Positions 1-10,943 are shown, counted from the first letter of the stretch. The stretch: 39,440 nt of DNA from an uncultured Luteimonas sp. (GCA_938008415.1 CALLKI010000010.1:1-39440); one strand, 5' to 3'. Program-made: numbers and translations. Notes: generated from the sequence alone by a model not told the origin.

Positions 1-16
1 GCGGAATTTTGCCGGA

Positions 17-1165
17 TCAGCGCAGCCCCGTCTCGTGGCGGGCGATGACCAGGCGCTGGATCTCCGAGGTGCCCTCGTAGATCTCGGTGATCTTGGCATC
101 GCGGAAGTAGCGCTCCAGCGGCATCTCCTTCGAATAGCCCATGCCACCGTGGATCTGCACCGCCTGGTGGGTGATCCACATCGCCGCTTCCGAGGCCACC
201 AGCTTGGCCATCGAGGCCTCGGCCGAGAACGGCCTGCCCTGCCCCTTGAGCCAGGCCGCGCGCAGGGTCAGCAGCATCGCCGAGTCCAGCTTGCACTTCA
301 TGTCGGCGATCTTGGCCTGGGTCATCTGGAACGCGCCGATCGGCTGGCCGAAAGCCTTGCGCTCCCTGACGTACTCGATGGTGCGCTCGTAGGCCGCGCG
401 GGCGATGCCGACGGCCTGGGAGGCGATGCCGATGCGCCCCGAGTCGAGCACGCTCATCGCGATCTTGAAGCCCTGGCCCTCCTCGCCGACCACCTCCTCC
501 GGCAGCGCGACGTAGTCCTGGAACTCGATCTCGCAGGTGGCCGAGGCGCGGATGCCCAGCTTGGGCTCGGTCTTGCCGCGGTGGAAGCCCTCGCGGCCGG
601 TGTCGATCATGAACGCGGTGATGCCACGCGCGCCTTTCTCCGGGTCGGTGCACGCGAACAGGATGATGTAGCGGGCCACCGGGCCGGAGGTGATCCAGCT
701 CTTCTTGCCGTTGATCACGTAGCTGCCATCGGGGCGGCGCACCGCGCGGCAACGCATGTTAGAGGCGTCGGAGCCGGACTGGGGCTCGGTCAGGGCGAAG
801 GCGCCGATCTCGCGGCCCTCGGCGATGGCCCTGACGTACTTCTGCTTCTGTTCCTCGTTACCGTTCTTGAGGATGCCGGTGCAGAACAGCGAGTTGTTGA
901 CCGACATGATGGTCGAGTGCGCCGCGTCGGCGGCTGCGATCTCGATCATGGCCAGCACGTAGCTGATCGGGTCCATGCCGGCGCCGCCGTATTCGGTCGG
1001 CACCTCGATGCCCATGAGGCCGTTCTCGCCCAGCACGCGGATGTTGTCCAGAGGGAACTCGCCGGTGCGGTCGAAGTACTCGGCGCTCGGGGCGATCTTC
1101 TCCTGGGCGATCCGGCGCGCGACCTCCTGGATCATCAACTGCTCTTCGCTGAACCCGAAATCCAC
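17..1165 (-). CDS. Acyl-CoA dehydrogenase (short/medium-chain type)
   Basis: This is a 382-residue FAD-dependent acyl-CoA dehydrogenase, which introduces the alpha-beta double bond in acyl-CoA and passes electrons to ETF. The protein shows the full family layout: N-terminal helical domain starting FGFSEEQLMIQEVARR, the FAD/substrate segment ALTEPQSGSDASNM, the substrate-loop segment SWITSGPVA, and the C-terminal IYEGTSEIQRL block, whose Glu (about residue 364) is the catalytic base position of the short- and medium-chain enzymes. I chose the GTG at 1165 because the homologous region begins there and GAGGG lies just upstream; the open frame upstream of it is low-complexity and unlike the family. 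A TACAAT -10-like hexamer lies at 1198-1203 on this strand, without a good -35. The gene is divergent from the sahR-like gene. Chain-length specificity cannot be fixed from sequence alone. Confidence 0.93.
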   Translation of the reverse strand: MDFGFSEEQLMIQEVARRIAQEKIAPSAEYFDRTGEFPLDNIRVLGENGLMGIEVPTEYGGAGMDPISYVLAMIEIAAADAAHSTIMSVNNSLFCTGILKNGNEEQKQKYVRAIAEGREIGAFALTEPQSGSDASNMRCRAVRRPDGSYVINGKKSWITSGPVARYIILFACTDPEKGARGITAFMIDTGREGFHRGKTEPKLGIRASATCEIEFQDYVALPEEVVGEEGQGFKIAMSVLDSGRIGIASQAVGIARAAYERTIEYVRERKAFGQPIGAFQMTQAKIADMKCKLDSAMLLTLRAAWLKGQGRPFSAEASMAKLVASEAAMWITHQAVQIHGGMGYSKEMPLERYFRDAKITEIYEGTSEIQRLVIARHETGLR

Positions 1166-1323
1166 GGGCACCCTCTTTTTGTTTCCGGAGAAACCGTATT
1201 GTAGCTGCGGGGCCGAGCGAAACCACAGCCTCCCCTCCGGGCACCGTTCGTGATGGAAGCGTCCATTCGCCAGTCCGCGCCGGCCCGGGCCCCGCGCGTC
1301 CGGCGGCCCGGGCGGCGCACGGG

Positions 1324-1352
1324 TTGACGCCACCCCGCGGAAGGCCAATCAT
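1324..1352 (+). promoter_or_regulatory. Putative sigma-70 promoter of sahR-metH
   Basis: TTGACG (1324-1329, 5 of 6 to consensus) is followed after 17 bases by AATCAT (1347-1352, 4 of 6). The start of transcription would fall near 1359, inside the palindrome at 1351-1374, as expected for an autorepressed gene. This is seen by eye only. Confidence 0.45.
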
Positions 1353-1374
1353 CTTTGTATCGCGATAAGGAGAT
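1351..1374 (+). promoter_or_regulatory. Palindromic operator candidate for the SahR-like regulator
   Basis: A 24-base imperfect palindrome centred at 1362/1363. The core TATCGCGATA (1358-1367) is perfect, and outer arms ATCT (1351-1354) and AGAT (1371-1374) match, so 9 of 12 base pairs are symmetric. It covers the predicted transcription start and the AAGGAG ribosome site of the regulator gene. ArsR-family dimers bind such sites, and SahR regulators are known repressors of SAM-cycle genes, so autorepression of this operon is inferred. Confidence 0.55.
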
Positions 1375-1380
1375 ATATAC

Positions 1381-2310
1381 ATGGATCTCGAGGCCTGGTC
1401 GACGCACCTGAAGGTGCTCGCCGACCCGACGCGGGTCCGCCTGCTGGCCCTGCTCGAGAGCGAGGAACTGACCGTCGCCGAGCTGTCGGCGATCACCCGG
1501 CTCGCGCAGCCGCGTGTCTCGACCCACCTGGCAAAGCTCAAGGAGGCGGGCCTGGTCCGCGACCGCCGCTCCGGGGTGTCCGCCTACTACCGCTTCGACC
1601 CTGACGTGCTCGATGCTGCGCAGCGCGCGGTCTGGCAGGCGCTGAGCACGGGCAGCGACGATCCCCTGCTGCGCCAGGACGCCGAGCGCGTGCCGGCGGT
1701 GCTGGCCGCCCGTGCCGCCGACCAGAACTGGGCCGACAGCGTGGCCGGCGACATGGAACGCCACTACTCGCCCGGCCGCACCTGGGAGGCGCTGGCCAGG
1801 TCCGCCCTGCCGCTGCTCGAGCCCGGCGACGTGCTCGACATCGCCTCCGGCGACGGGGTGCTGGCCGAACTGCTGGCGCCGCACGCCGACCGCTACGTGT
1901 GCGTGGACAGCAGCCCGCGCGTGGTGGCGGCCGCCCGCGAGCGCCTGCGCCGGTTCCGCAACGTGGAGGTGCTCGAGGGCGACATGCACGCCCTGCCGTT
2001 CACGGAACCCGGCTTCGACCTGGTGGTGCTGATGCACGCGCTGACCTATGCGGAGAAGCCGGCACAGGCGGTGGCCGAGGCCGCGCGCGTGCTGCGCCCC
2101 GGCGGGCGCCTGCTGCTGTCGAGCCTGGCCCGCCACGGCCACCGCAACGTGGTCGAGGCCTACGGCCACGTCAACCTGGGCTTCACCGACAAGGAGCTGC
2201 GCCGCTTCGCCACGCGCGCCGGGCTGGAACTGGTCAGTGCCGAGACCGTGACCCGGGAGAAGCGGCCGCCGCACTTCGAAGTGATTTCCCTGATCGCGAG
2301 GAAACCGTGA
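1381..2310 (+). CDS. sahR: ArsR-family regulator with C-terminal methyltransferase-like domain (SahR-like)
   Basis: This 309-residue protein joins an N-terminal ArsR winged helix (about residues 5-90, with KVLADPTRVRLLALL and the recognition region LAQPRVSTHLAKLKEAG) to a Rossmann SAM-dependent methyltransferase-like domain (about 130-309; glycine motif VLDIASGDG near residues 148-158, and a motif-IV-like region around FDLVVLMHAL). SahR proteins of Proteobacteria have this architecture; they sense S-adenosylhomocysteine through the methyltransferase fold and repress SAM-cycle genes including metH. Here the gene lies directly upstream of metH, its stop overlapping the next start by four bases (GTGA), which strongly supports that role. 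The start has an ideal AAGGAG site eight bases upstream. Whether the domain binds SAH only or also methylates a substrate cannot be told from sequence. Confidence 0.85.
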   Translation: MDLEAWSTHLKVLADPTRVRLLALLESEELTVAELSAITRLAQPRVSTHLAKLKEAGLVRDRRSGVSAYYRFDPDVLDAAQRAVWQALSTGSDDPLLRQDAERVPAVLAARAADQNWADSVAGDMERHYSPGRTWEALARSALPLLEPGDVLDIASGDGVLAELLAPHADRYVCVDSSPRVVAAARERLRRFRNVEVLEGDMHALPFTEPGFDLVVLMHALTYAEKPAQAVAEAARVLRPGGRLLLSSLARHGHRNVVEAYGHVNLGFTDKELRRFATRAGLELVSAETVTREKRPPHFEVISLIARKP

Positions 2311-3388
2311 ACCGCCTGCCCTGGCTCCACCCCGACCGCGTCGCCCGGCTCGAGTCCGCGCTGGCCGAGCGGATCCTGGTCCTCGATGGTGCCATGGGCA
2401 CCATGATCCAGAAGCTGGGGCTGGACGAGGCCGACTACCGCGGCGGGCGCTTCGCGCAAGGTCATGACAGCATGCAACCGCACGGGCACGGCCCCGCCTG
2501 CGCGCGCGAGCTCAAGGGCGACAACGACCTGCTGCTGCTCACCCGGCCGGACGCGATTGCCGGCATCCACCGTGCCTACCTGGAGGCCGGCGCAGACCTC
2601 ATCGAGACCAACACCTTCAACTCCACCTCGATCAGCCAGGCCGATTACGGCCTCGAACACCTCGCCCGCGAGCTCAACCGCGCCGGCGCGGCGCTGGCAC
2701 GCGCCTGCTGCGACGAGTTCGAGGCCCGGGACCCGGGCAGGCCGCGCTTCGCCGTCGGCGTGCTCGGCCCGACCAGCCGCACCGCCTCGATCAGCCCGGA
2801 CGTCAACGACCCCGGCTTCCGCAACACCAGCTTCGAGGAGCTGCGCCTGGCCTACCGCGAGGCTGCCGACGGCCTGATCGACGGCGGCGCCGACATCCTC
2901 ATGGTCGAGACCATCTTCGACACGCTCAACGCCAAGGCCGCGCTGTTCGCGATCGCCGAGGCCTTCGATGCCCGTGGCGGGCGGCTGCCGGTGATGATCT
3001 CCGGGACCATCACCGACGCATCCGGCCGTACCCTTTCCGGGCAGACGGTCGAGGCCTTCCACGCCTCGCTCGCCCACGCCCGGCCGCTGGCGTTCGGCCT
3101 GAACTGCGCGCTCGGCGCGCGGGAGCTGCGCCCGCACGTCGAGGCGCTCGCCGCCGTGGCCGGGTGCCACGTCAGCGTGCACCCGAACGCCGGCCTGCCC
3201 AATGCCTTCGGCGGATACGACCAGACTCCGGAGGAGATGGCGGCGATCTTGCGCGAATTCGCCGGATCCGGCCTGCTGAACATCGTCGGCGGCTGCTGCG
3301 GCACCACGCCGGACCACATCCGCGCCATCGCCGCCGCGGTCGCGGGCCTGCCGCCGCGCCGCCTGCCCGCCCGGGTCCGGGAGGCGGC

Positions 3389-3392
<4 letters not shown>
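2307..3392 (+). CDS. metH: Methionine synthase, homocysteine-binding half (split MetH)
   Basis: This 361-residue protein is the N-terminal homocysteine S-methyltransferase domain of B12-dependent methionine synthase, encoded as its own gene. Visible hallmarks are LDGAMGTMIQ at the start, ELKGDNDLLLLTRPD, the segment IETNTFNSTS, and three zinc ligands: Cys267 in GLNCALG and Cys330-Cys331 in GGCCGTTPDH. It activates homocysteine thiolate; the methyl group must come from the cobalamin in the product of the next gene, with which it overlaps by four bases (ATGA). The start is a GTG at 2307 that overlaps the sahR stop, with a GAGGA site upstream. Xanthomonas genomes also carry MetH as two genes, so the split is a group feature and not a frameshift. 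The two halves are in different frames with proper start signals. Confidence 0.93.
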
Positions 3393-6172
<2,780 letters not shown>

Positions 6173-6206
6173 GCGCGGCGGCCGCACGGCCGTCGCGGCG
6201 CCAGGC

Positions 6207-6788
6207 TCACCAGACCAGGTCGTCGGGCACCCGGTACTTCGGGTCGCTGTAGTACTCGTCCTCCTCGTCCGGCGCGCCGGGATCGACCTTCAGCGCGACG
6301 GCGTCGGGGAAGATGGACTCGGCCTTTGCGAGCACCTCCGCTGTCACCAGCAGATAACGTCCGTTGAGCTGCACCACGCCCAGCTCGCCGGCGTTGAGCG
6401 CCTTCAGCTGCTCCGGTGTCACGTAGACGCGCTTGATCTTGCCGCCATACTCGAAATGGCGCGGGATCTCCGCGTCCTCGACGTTGAGGGCCTTGCCCTG
6501 CAGGAGTTCCGCCAGCTTCGCCCTCGCCTCGCGCCGCTGCCGGGCCTCCTCCTGCTTCCTGCGCTCGGCCTCGAGGCGCTCTTCCTTCTCCTTCTGCGCG
6601 CGCAGCGCATAGGCCCTGGCGAGGTCGATCTCCTCCTCGAGACGCGGGGAAACAACCGTGGCGGCGGGACGCTTCCCGCCCCTGCCGTCCCGGCCATCCT
6701 TGCGGCCGCCTGGCCTGCCCTTCCGCCCGCTGTCCGCGGACGGCTTGAAACCGAGACCGATCAACTGGTCGCGCAGGGAACTGCTCAT
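6207..6788 (-). CDS. DUF2058 family protein (YaiL-like)
   Basis: A 193-residue cytoplasmic protein of the DUF2058/YaiL type. It opens with SSLRDQLIGLGFK, the characteristic DUF2058 start, followed by a Lys/Arg/Gly-rich flexible stretch (about 17-45), a highly charged helix likely to form a coiled coil (about 50-95, rich in Glu, Arg, Lys and Ala), and the conserved C-terminal domain with PRHFEYGGKIKRVYVT and QLNGRYLLVTAEVL. The basic N-terminal part suggests contact with nucleic acid, but the function is unknown in the family. It is the last gene of a leftward run behind ugd and slyX, 18 bases after slyX, and converges on metH with a 34-base spacer. Confidence 0.85.
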   Translation of the reverse strand: MSSSLRDQLIGLGFKPSADSGRKGRPGGRKDGRDGRGGKRPAATVVSPRLEEEIDLARAYALRAQKEKEERLEAERRKQEEARQRREARAKLAELLQGKALNVEDAEIPRHFEYGGKIKRVYVTPEQLKALNAGELGVVQLNGRYLLVTAEVLAKAESIFPDAVALKVDPGAPDEEDEYYSDPKYRVPDDLVW

Positions 6789-6806
6789 GACGTGTACCGT
6801 TGCCGA

Positions 6807-7028
6807 TCAGTAATGCGGGGGCGGCGGCTCGGAAGCGGGATCACCGCCGAACTCGCCGCGAATCAACACCTGCTTGAGTCCTTCGTACAGCCGTTTCAAC
6901 AGGTCGGCGTTGGCTGCCGTCTCCAGGCGCAGCGCACTCAACGCCTCGTTGAGTTCCGCCAGTGCCCGCTCCTGGAACGCCAGCCGCGTCTCCAGTTCCA
7001 CCAGGCGCTGTTCAATCCCTTCGGTCAT
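6807..7028 (-). CDS. slyX: SlyX family protein
   Basis: A 73-residue SlyX-like protein: an N-terminal heptad-patterned helix (EQRLVELETRLAFQERALAE) that should form a coiled coil, and a Pro-rich end with the family-typical PPPPHY terminus. The molecular role of SlyX is not established. The start is placed at the ATG at 7028, which overlaps the ugd stop (ATGA) and follows a GGGGGAA stretch; a GTG four codons upstream is possible. The overlap implies translational coupling to ugd. Confidence 0.88.
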   Translation of the reverse strand: MTEGIEQRLVELETRLAFQERALAELNEALSALRLETAANADLLKRLYEGLKQVLIRGEFGGDPASEPPPPHY

Positions 7029-8377
7029 GGTTCCCCCCACCGGACGGAGCGGCCGCGTCCAATTCCGTAGTAAGCGAGGCCGGCCTTCTCCACCTCGCCG
7101 GGGTCATAGACGTTCCGGCCATCGAACACCACGCATTCCCGCAACAGGCTTCTGATCCGACCGAAATCGGGACTGCGGAACTGCTTCCACTCGGTCACCA
7201 CGACCAGCGCATCAGCCCCCTCGAGCGCCTGCCAGGCCGTGTCGCAGAGCACCAGGTCATCGCGCTCACCATACAAACGGCGTGCCGAATGCATGGCCTC
7301 CGGGTCGTACGCGCGAACACTCGCTCCCGCTTCCCAGAGCCGGGCCAGCAGCCTCTGGCTCGGCGCCTCACGCATATCGTCGGTATTGGGCTTGAAAGCC
7401 AATCCCCAGACCGCGAAGGTGAGGCCCGCGACCCCGCCCCGACCCGAGAAATGACGACGGATCAGTCCGAACAGGTGATCCTTCTGTCTCTCGTTGACGG
7501 CTTCCACCGCCTTCAGCAGCACCGGGTCGAGCCCGGCCCGGATCGCAGAGCTCACCAGTGCCTTCATGTCCTTCGGGAAACAGGAGCCGCCGTAGCCGGC
7601 ACCCGGATAGATGAAATGCCACCCGATGCGTGGGTCGGAACCGATGCCCCGTCGCACCATCTCGACGTCGGCGCCTACCTGCTCCGCGATGTTCGCAATC
7701 TCGTTCATGAAACTGATCTTGGTCGCGAGCATCGCGTTCGCCGCGTACTTCGTCAGTTCCGCCGAACGGGGGTCCATGACCACGATCCGGTCGTGATTGC
7801 GGTTGAACGGCGCATAGAGCCGCCTCAGCAACTCGATGGAAGCGGGATTGTCGCTGCCAATGATGATACGGTCTGGACGCATGCAATCCTCGATCGCCGC
7901 GCCTTCCTTCAGGAATTCCGGGTTGGAGACAACGTCGAAAGGGATATCGATGCCACGCCCGGCCAGGACCGAAGAAATGGTTCCACGCACCCGGTCCACC
8001 GTCCCGACAGGGACCGTGGACTTGATGACAACGACACCCGGCCGAACCATGTGCCGGCCAATCGTCCCGGCGACCGCGATGATGTGGCTCAGATCCGCGC
8101 TGCCATCCTCGTCGGGAGGCGTCCCAACGGCGATGAACACGATGTCGCCATGGACAAGGGCATCTGCCGGGTCCGTGGTGAAGCGCAACCGCCCGGCCGA
8201 GAGGTTGGCCTTCACCAGCGGTTCGAGGCCAGGCTCGAAGATGGGGACCTGGCCGCGGTTGAGGCTGGCGATCTTGGCCTCGTCGACATCCACGCACACC
8301 ACCTCGTGGCCGACCTCGGCCAGGCAGGTACCGGTGACGAGCCCGACATAGCCCGTTCCAAAGATCGCGATCCGCAT
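7025..8377 (-). CDS. ugd: UDP-glucose 6-dehydrogenase
   Basis: This 450-residue enzyme oxidises UDP-glucose twice with NAD to UDP-glucuronate, a precursor of capsule, exopolysaccharide and modified lipid A. The NAD-binding fold starts at residue 1 (MRIAIFGTGYVGLVTG). The middle domain has the catalytic segment GYGGSCFPKDMKAL with nucleophile Cys266, and the C-terminal UDP-binding domain has AVWGLAFKPNTDDMREAPS. Length and motifs match the single-chain bacterial family. It sits 27 bases after an FKBP gene on the same strand and overlaps slyX by four bases. No other sugar-nucleotide or glycosyltransferase gene is in the window, so it is not part of a visible polysaccharide cluster. Confidence 0.96.
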   Translation of the reverse strand: MRIAIFGTGYVGLVTGTCLAEVGHEVVCVDVDEAKIASLNRGQVPIFEPGLEPLVKANLSAGRLRFTTDPADALVHGDIVFIAVGTPPDEDGSADLSHIIAVAGTIGRHMVRPGVVVIKSTVPVGTVDRVRGTISSVLAGRGIDIPFDVVSNPEFLKEGAAIEDCMRPDRIIIGSDNPASIELLRRLYAPFNRNHDRIVVMDPRSAELTKYAANAMLATKISFMNEIANIAEQVGADVEMVRRGIGSDPRIGWHFIYPGAGYGGSCFPKDMKALVSSAIRAGLDPVLLKAVEAVNERQKDHLFGLIRRHFSGRGGVAGLTFAVWGLAFKPNTDDMREAPSQRLLARLWEAGASVRAYDPEAMHSARRLYGERDDLVLCDTAWQALEGADALVVVTEWKQFRSPDFGRIRSLLRECVVFDGRNVYDPGEVEKAGLAYYGIGRGRSVRWGEP

Positions 8378-8404
8378 GCCTTGGTCCCGATATCCGTATC
8401 CGGC

Positions 8405-9175
8405 CTACTTGACGATGTCCAGCAGCTCGACCTCGAACACCAGCGTGGCATTGGGACCGATCGGGCCGCCAGGGGTGCCCGTTTCGCCGTAGCCGAGGCT
8501 GGCCGGGATCCAGACCCGGTACTTGCTGCCCACCGGCATCAGCTGCAGGGCCTCCTGCCAGCCGGGCACCACCTGGTCGAGCGAGAACTGCGCCGGCTCG
8601 CCACGGTCGTACGAGCTGTCGAACTGCTCGCCATTGAGCAGCGTGCCGCGGTAGTGCACGCGCACGGTGTCACTGGCCCTGGGCTTGGCGCCCTTGCCCT
8701 CGGCCAGCACTTCGTACTGCAGCCCGGAGCTGGTGGTCACCACGCCCGGCCGCCGGCCGTTCTCGGCCAGGAACTTCTCGCCTTCCTCGAGGTTCCTGCG
8801 CTTGACCTCCTCGAACTCGGCCATCTGCCTGGCCTGCATCCGCATCGCGAATGCCTGCATGACCTGCATGGCCTCGGCCTCGGTCAGCTTGGGCTGCTTG
8901 CCGTCCATCGCATCGCGGATCGCGCGGGTGAGCACCGCGAGGTCCAGCTCGTCCTTCGCCGGCGCGAGCGACCTGCCGATGTCGGTGCCGATCACGTAGC
9001 TGACCTGCTCCTTCTCGGACTTCATGCCACCCAGCGGCTCGGCCGCCGTGCTGGCCTCGCCGTCCCTGACGATGGGCTTGCCGGTTTCCTTGTCCAGCGG
9101 CTTGCAGGCGATCAGGGAGAGCGTGAGCACGGTCGCGGACAGGCCGGCCACGGCGTTTCGCAGGGAAAGTTGCAT
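8405..9175 (-). CDS. FKBP-type peptidyl-prolyl isomerase lipoprotein (FkpA/Mip-like)
   Basis: A 256-residue predicted periplasmic lipoprotein. The signal peptide ends in the lipobox LIAC with Cys24 as the lipidation site. Residues about 55-125 match the FkpA N-terminal helical dimerisation domain (VSYVIGTDIGRSL, then a long charged helix), and residues about 150-256 are a complete FKBP domain with VRVHYRGTLLNGEQFDSSYDR, the active-site region VVPGWQEALQLM and the end FEVELLDIVK. It should catalyse Xaa-Pro isomerisation and act as a chaperone for exported proteins. AGGAG lies upstream of the ATG. It follows a longer paralogue by 65 bases, and ugd begins 27 bases after its stop. The long charged linker is typical of Mip/FkpA. 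Confidence 0.93.
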   Translation of the reverse strand: MQLSLRNAVAGLSATVLTLSLIACKPLDKETGKPIVRDGEASTAAEPLGGMKSEKEQVSYVIGTDIGRSLAPAKDELDLAVLTRAIRDAMDGKQPKLTEAEAMQVMQAFAMRMQARQMAEFEEVKRRNLEEGEKFLAENGRRPGVVTTSSGLQYEVLAEGKGAKPRASDTVRVHYRGTLLNGEQFDSSYDRGEPAQFSLDQVVPGWQEALQLMPVGSKYRVWIPASLGYGETGTPGGPIGPNATLVFEVELLDIVK

Positions 9176-9240
9176 GTTCAAGACTCCTGGGAGAGGGTTC
9201 CTTTCGTGGAACGGGCCGCGCGACGGGCGCGGGGGTGGGT

Positions 9241-10167
9241 TCAGAGGATGTCGAGCAGTTCGACCTCGAAGACGAGTACCGAGTCCGGCGGGATGGAAGG
9301 CGGCGCGCCCTTCTCCCCGTAGCCCAGTGCCGGCGGGATCCAGAACCGGTACTTGGCGCCGACCGTCATCAGGCCGAGCCCTTCGGTCCAGCCGGGAATG
9401 ACCTGGCCCAGGCCGAACTCGGCGGGCATTCCCCGCTCGTAGGAACTGTCGAACACGGTGCCATCCAGCAGGGTACCGCGGTAGTGCACCTTGACCCGGT
9501 CGCTGGGCATGGGGCGGCGCCCCGAGCCCTGCCGGACCACCTGGTACTGCAGTCCGGAAGGCGTCTCGAACACCCCCTCCGCCGCCCGGTTCGAAGCCAG
9601 GAATTCCCTGCCCGCCCTGCGGGCCTGTTCCGCCTTGTGCGCAGCGGCTTCCCGCACCCGCCTCTGCAGCAGCCCGGTGGCCGCGGCGACTTCCTGGTCC
9701 GACAGCAGCGGCGTGCCTCCCGAGAGCATGGTGCGCACGGCCTGGACGAAGACGGGCAGCTCGATTTCGTCGCGCACCGGCATCAGCGTCCTTGCGACTT
9801 CGGCACCGACAACCAGGCCGGCCTTGGTACGGTCGACCTCCGCGGGCTCCGCACCGGGCGCCAGGCCGGGGATCCGCTGGCCCTTCCGGAACGCCGCGCG
9901 CTGCGCCAGCGCAGCACCGACCTCCGCGGCCGTCTTCGCGTCCACCAGCGGCTCGCCGCCATCGAAGGCGTTGCGCACGGCACGCTCGAACGCCGCAAGG
10001 TCGATGTCGGGCCCGGTGGCGGACAGCGATTGCCCCACATCCATGCCGATCACGTAGCTGATCCGGTCGCGCTCGCTGGCGGGCGGAATCCTGTCCTGGG
10101 GGATGGCCGGGGCCACCGCGAGCAGGATGCACATCAGCGCGGCCAGCCCGCGCACGAACGCTGTCAT
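9241..10167 (-). CDS. Exported FKBP-type prolyl isomerase with duplicated N-terminal domain
   Basis: A 308-residue paralogue of the next gene. A Sec signal peptide (about 1-24, hydrophobic core LAALMCILLAVAPA) has no lipobox, so the product is probably soluble in the periplasm. The C-terminal FKBP domain (about 200-308) is complete: VKVHYRGTLLDGTVFDSSY, VIPGWTEGLGLM and FEVELLDIL. Unusually, the region before it holds two FkpA-N-like units: one at about 36-90 (ISYVIGMDVGQSL, AFERAVRNAFDGGEPL) and one at about 116-172 (AGLVVGAEVARTLMPV, VFVQAVRTMLSGGTPL). The usual arrangement has one. The start at 10167 is supported by AAGGAG and the signal peptide; upstream in-frame starts are unlike any leader. 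Confidence 0.9.
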   Translation of the reverse strand: MTAFVRGLAALMCILLAVAPAIPQDRIPPASERDRISYVIGMDVGQSLSATGPDIDLAAFERAVRNAFDGGEPLVDAKTAAEVGAALAQRAAFRKGQRIPGLAPGAEPAEVDRTKAGLVVGAEVARTLMPVRDEIELPVFVQAVRTMLSGGTPLLSDQEVAAATGLLQRRVREAAAHKAEQARRAGREFLASNRAAEGVFETPSGLQYQVVRQGSGRRPMPSDRVKVHYRGTLLDGTVFDSSYERGMPAEFGLGQVIPGWTEGLGLMTVGAKYRFWIPPALGYGEKGAPPSIPPDSVLVFEVELLDIL

Positions 10168-10215
10168 CGGGGATGCACTCCTTACCTGCACCGGGACCGC
10201 CGGCGCGAAACGGGT

Positions 10216-10244
10216 ATTGTCGCGGCGCCGGGGACCGGGGGCAA
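10216..10244 (-). promoter_or_regulatory. Possible sigma-70 promoter for the FKBP-ugd run
   Basis: On the minus strand TTGCCC (10244-10239) and GACAAT (10221-10216) are spaced by 17 bases, each 4 of 6 to consensus, about 50 bases upstream of the longer FKBP gene and just after the glutathione peroxidase stop. The match is modest. Confidence 0.4.
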
Positions 10245-10267
10245 CGCGGCCCGGGATGCAGTGCCGG

Positions 10268-10840
10268 TCAGCGGCCATCCGCGCCGGGCACTGGCGCGTC
10301 CAGCGCACGTTCGATGGCCGCCACAATGTCCGGATCGTCCGGCGGCGTGCGGCTCGGCCAGCTGCCGACCACCTTCCCGTCGCGACCGACGAGGTACTTG
10401 TGGAAATTCCATTGCGGCGCGTCGCCGGTGGCCGCGAGCAGGTCCCGGTACAGCGGCGTGGCCTGCTCGCCGACCACGTGGACCTTCTCGAACATCGGGA
10501 ACTTCACGCCATAGATGAGCGTGCAGAAATCGCGGATCCGGCCCTCGTCCTCGAACTCCTGGCCGCGGAAATCGCCGGACGGGAAGCCGAGCACGGCGAA
10601 GCCGCGCGGCGCGTACTTCGCGTTCAGCGCCTCCAGCGCCTCGAACTGCGGCGCGAGCCCGCACTTGCTTGCGGTGTTGACGATCAGCAGGACCTTGCCG
10701 CCGTACTCGGTGGCCAGATGCACCGGCGCCTTCCCCGCCAGCGGCCGGTAACTGCGGTCCAGCAGGCCTCCCTCCCCGCCCATGGCCATGCCGGCCAGCA
10801 GCAGCAGGACGGCCGACATTCCATAAACGATTGATTTCAT
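10268..10840 (-). CDS. Exported glutathione peroxidase family protein
   Basis: A 190-residue thiol peroxidase of the GPx family with an N-terminal signal peptide (about 1-22, hydrophobic core AVLLLLAGMAM), so it probably acts in the periplasm. The peroxidatic Cys60 sits in NTASKCGLAPQFE and the WNFHKYLV block supplies Trp144 and Asn145 of the catalytic tetrad. The usual PCNQF segment reads PSGDF (residues 87-91), so the Gln of the tetrad is replaced by Asp and the neighbouring Cys is absent; some bacterial GPx subgroups vary here. It may therefore reduce peroxide with thioredoxin-like or other donors, but that is inference. The start has GGGAG upstream. It is divergent from the ytr operon with a 142-base spacer. 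Confidence 0.88.
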   Translation of the reverse strand: MKSIVYGMSAVLLLLAGMAMGGEGGLLDRSYRPLAGKAPVHLATEYGGKVLLIVNTASKCGLAPQFEALEALNAKYAPRGFAVLGFPSGDFRGQEFEDEGRIRDFCTLIYGVKFPMFEKVHVVGEQATPLYRDLLAATGDAPQWNFHKYLVGRDGKVVGSWPSRTPPDDPDIVAAIERALDAPVPGADGR

Positions 10841-10915
10841 TGGAATACTCCCGTTTCGTGGCGCAGGGGCCCGGCTACCGTGACTTCAGTTGGCCCGATC
10901 CGGGCCCCGACATGG

Positions 10916-10943
10916 TTGACTGGGCGCGTGATGGTGTTATAGT
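10916..10943 (+). promoter_or_regulatory. Sigma-70 promoter of the ytr-type operon
   Basis: TTGACT (10916-10921) and TATAGT (10938-10943) are separated by 16 bases, both 5 of 6 to consensus. This is one of the clearest promoters in the window. The -10 lies inside the palindrome at 10933-10956, so bound repressor would block RNA polymerase. Confidence 0.7.
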
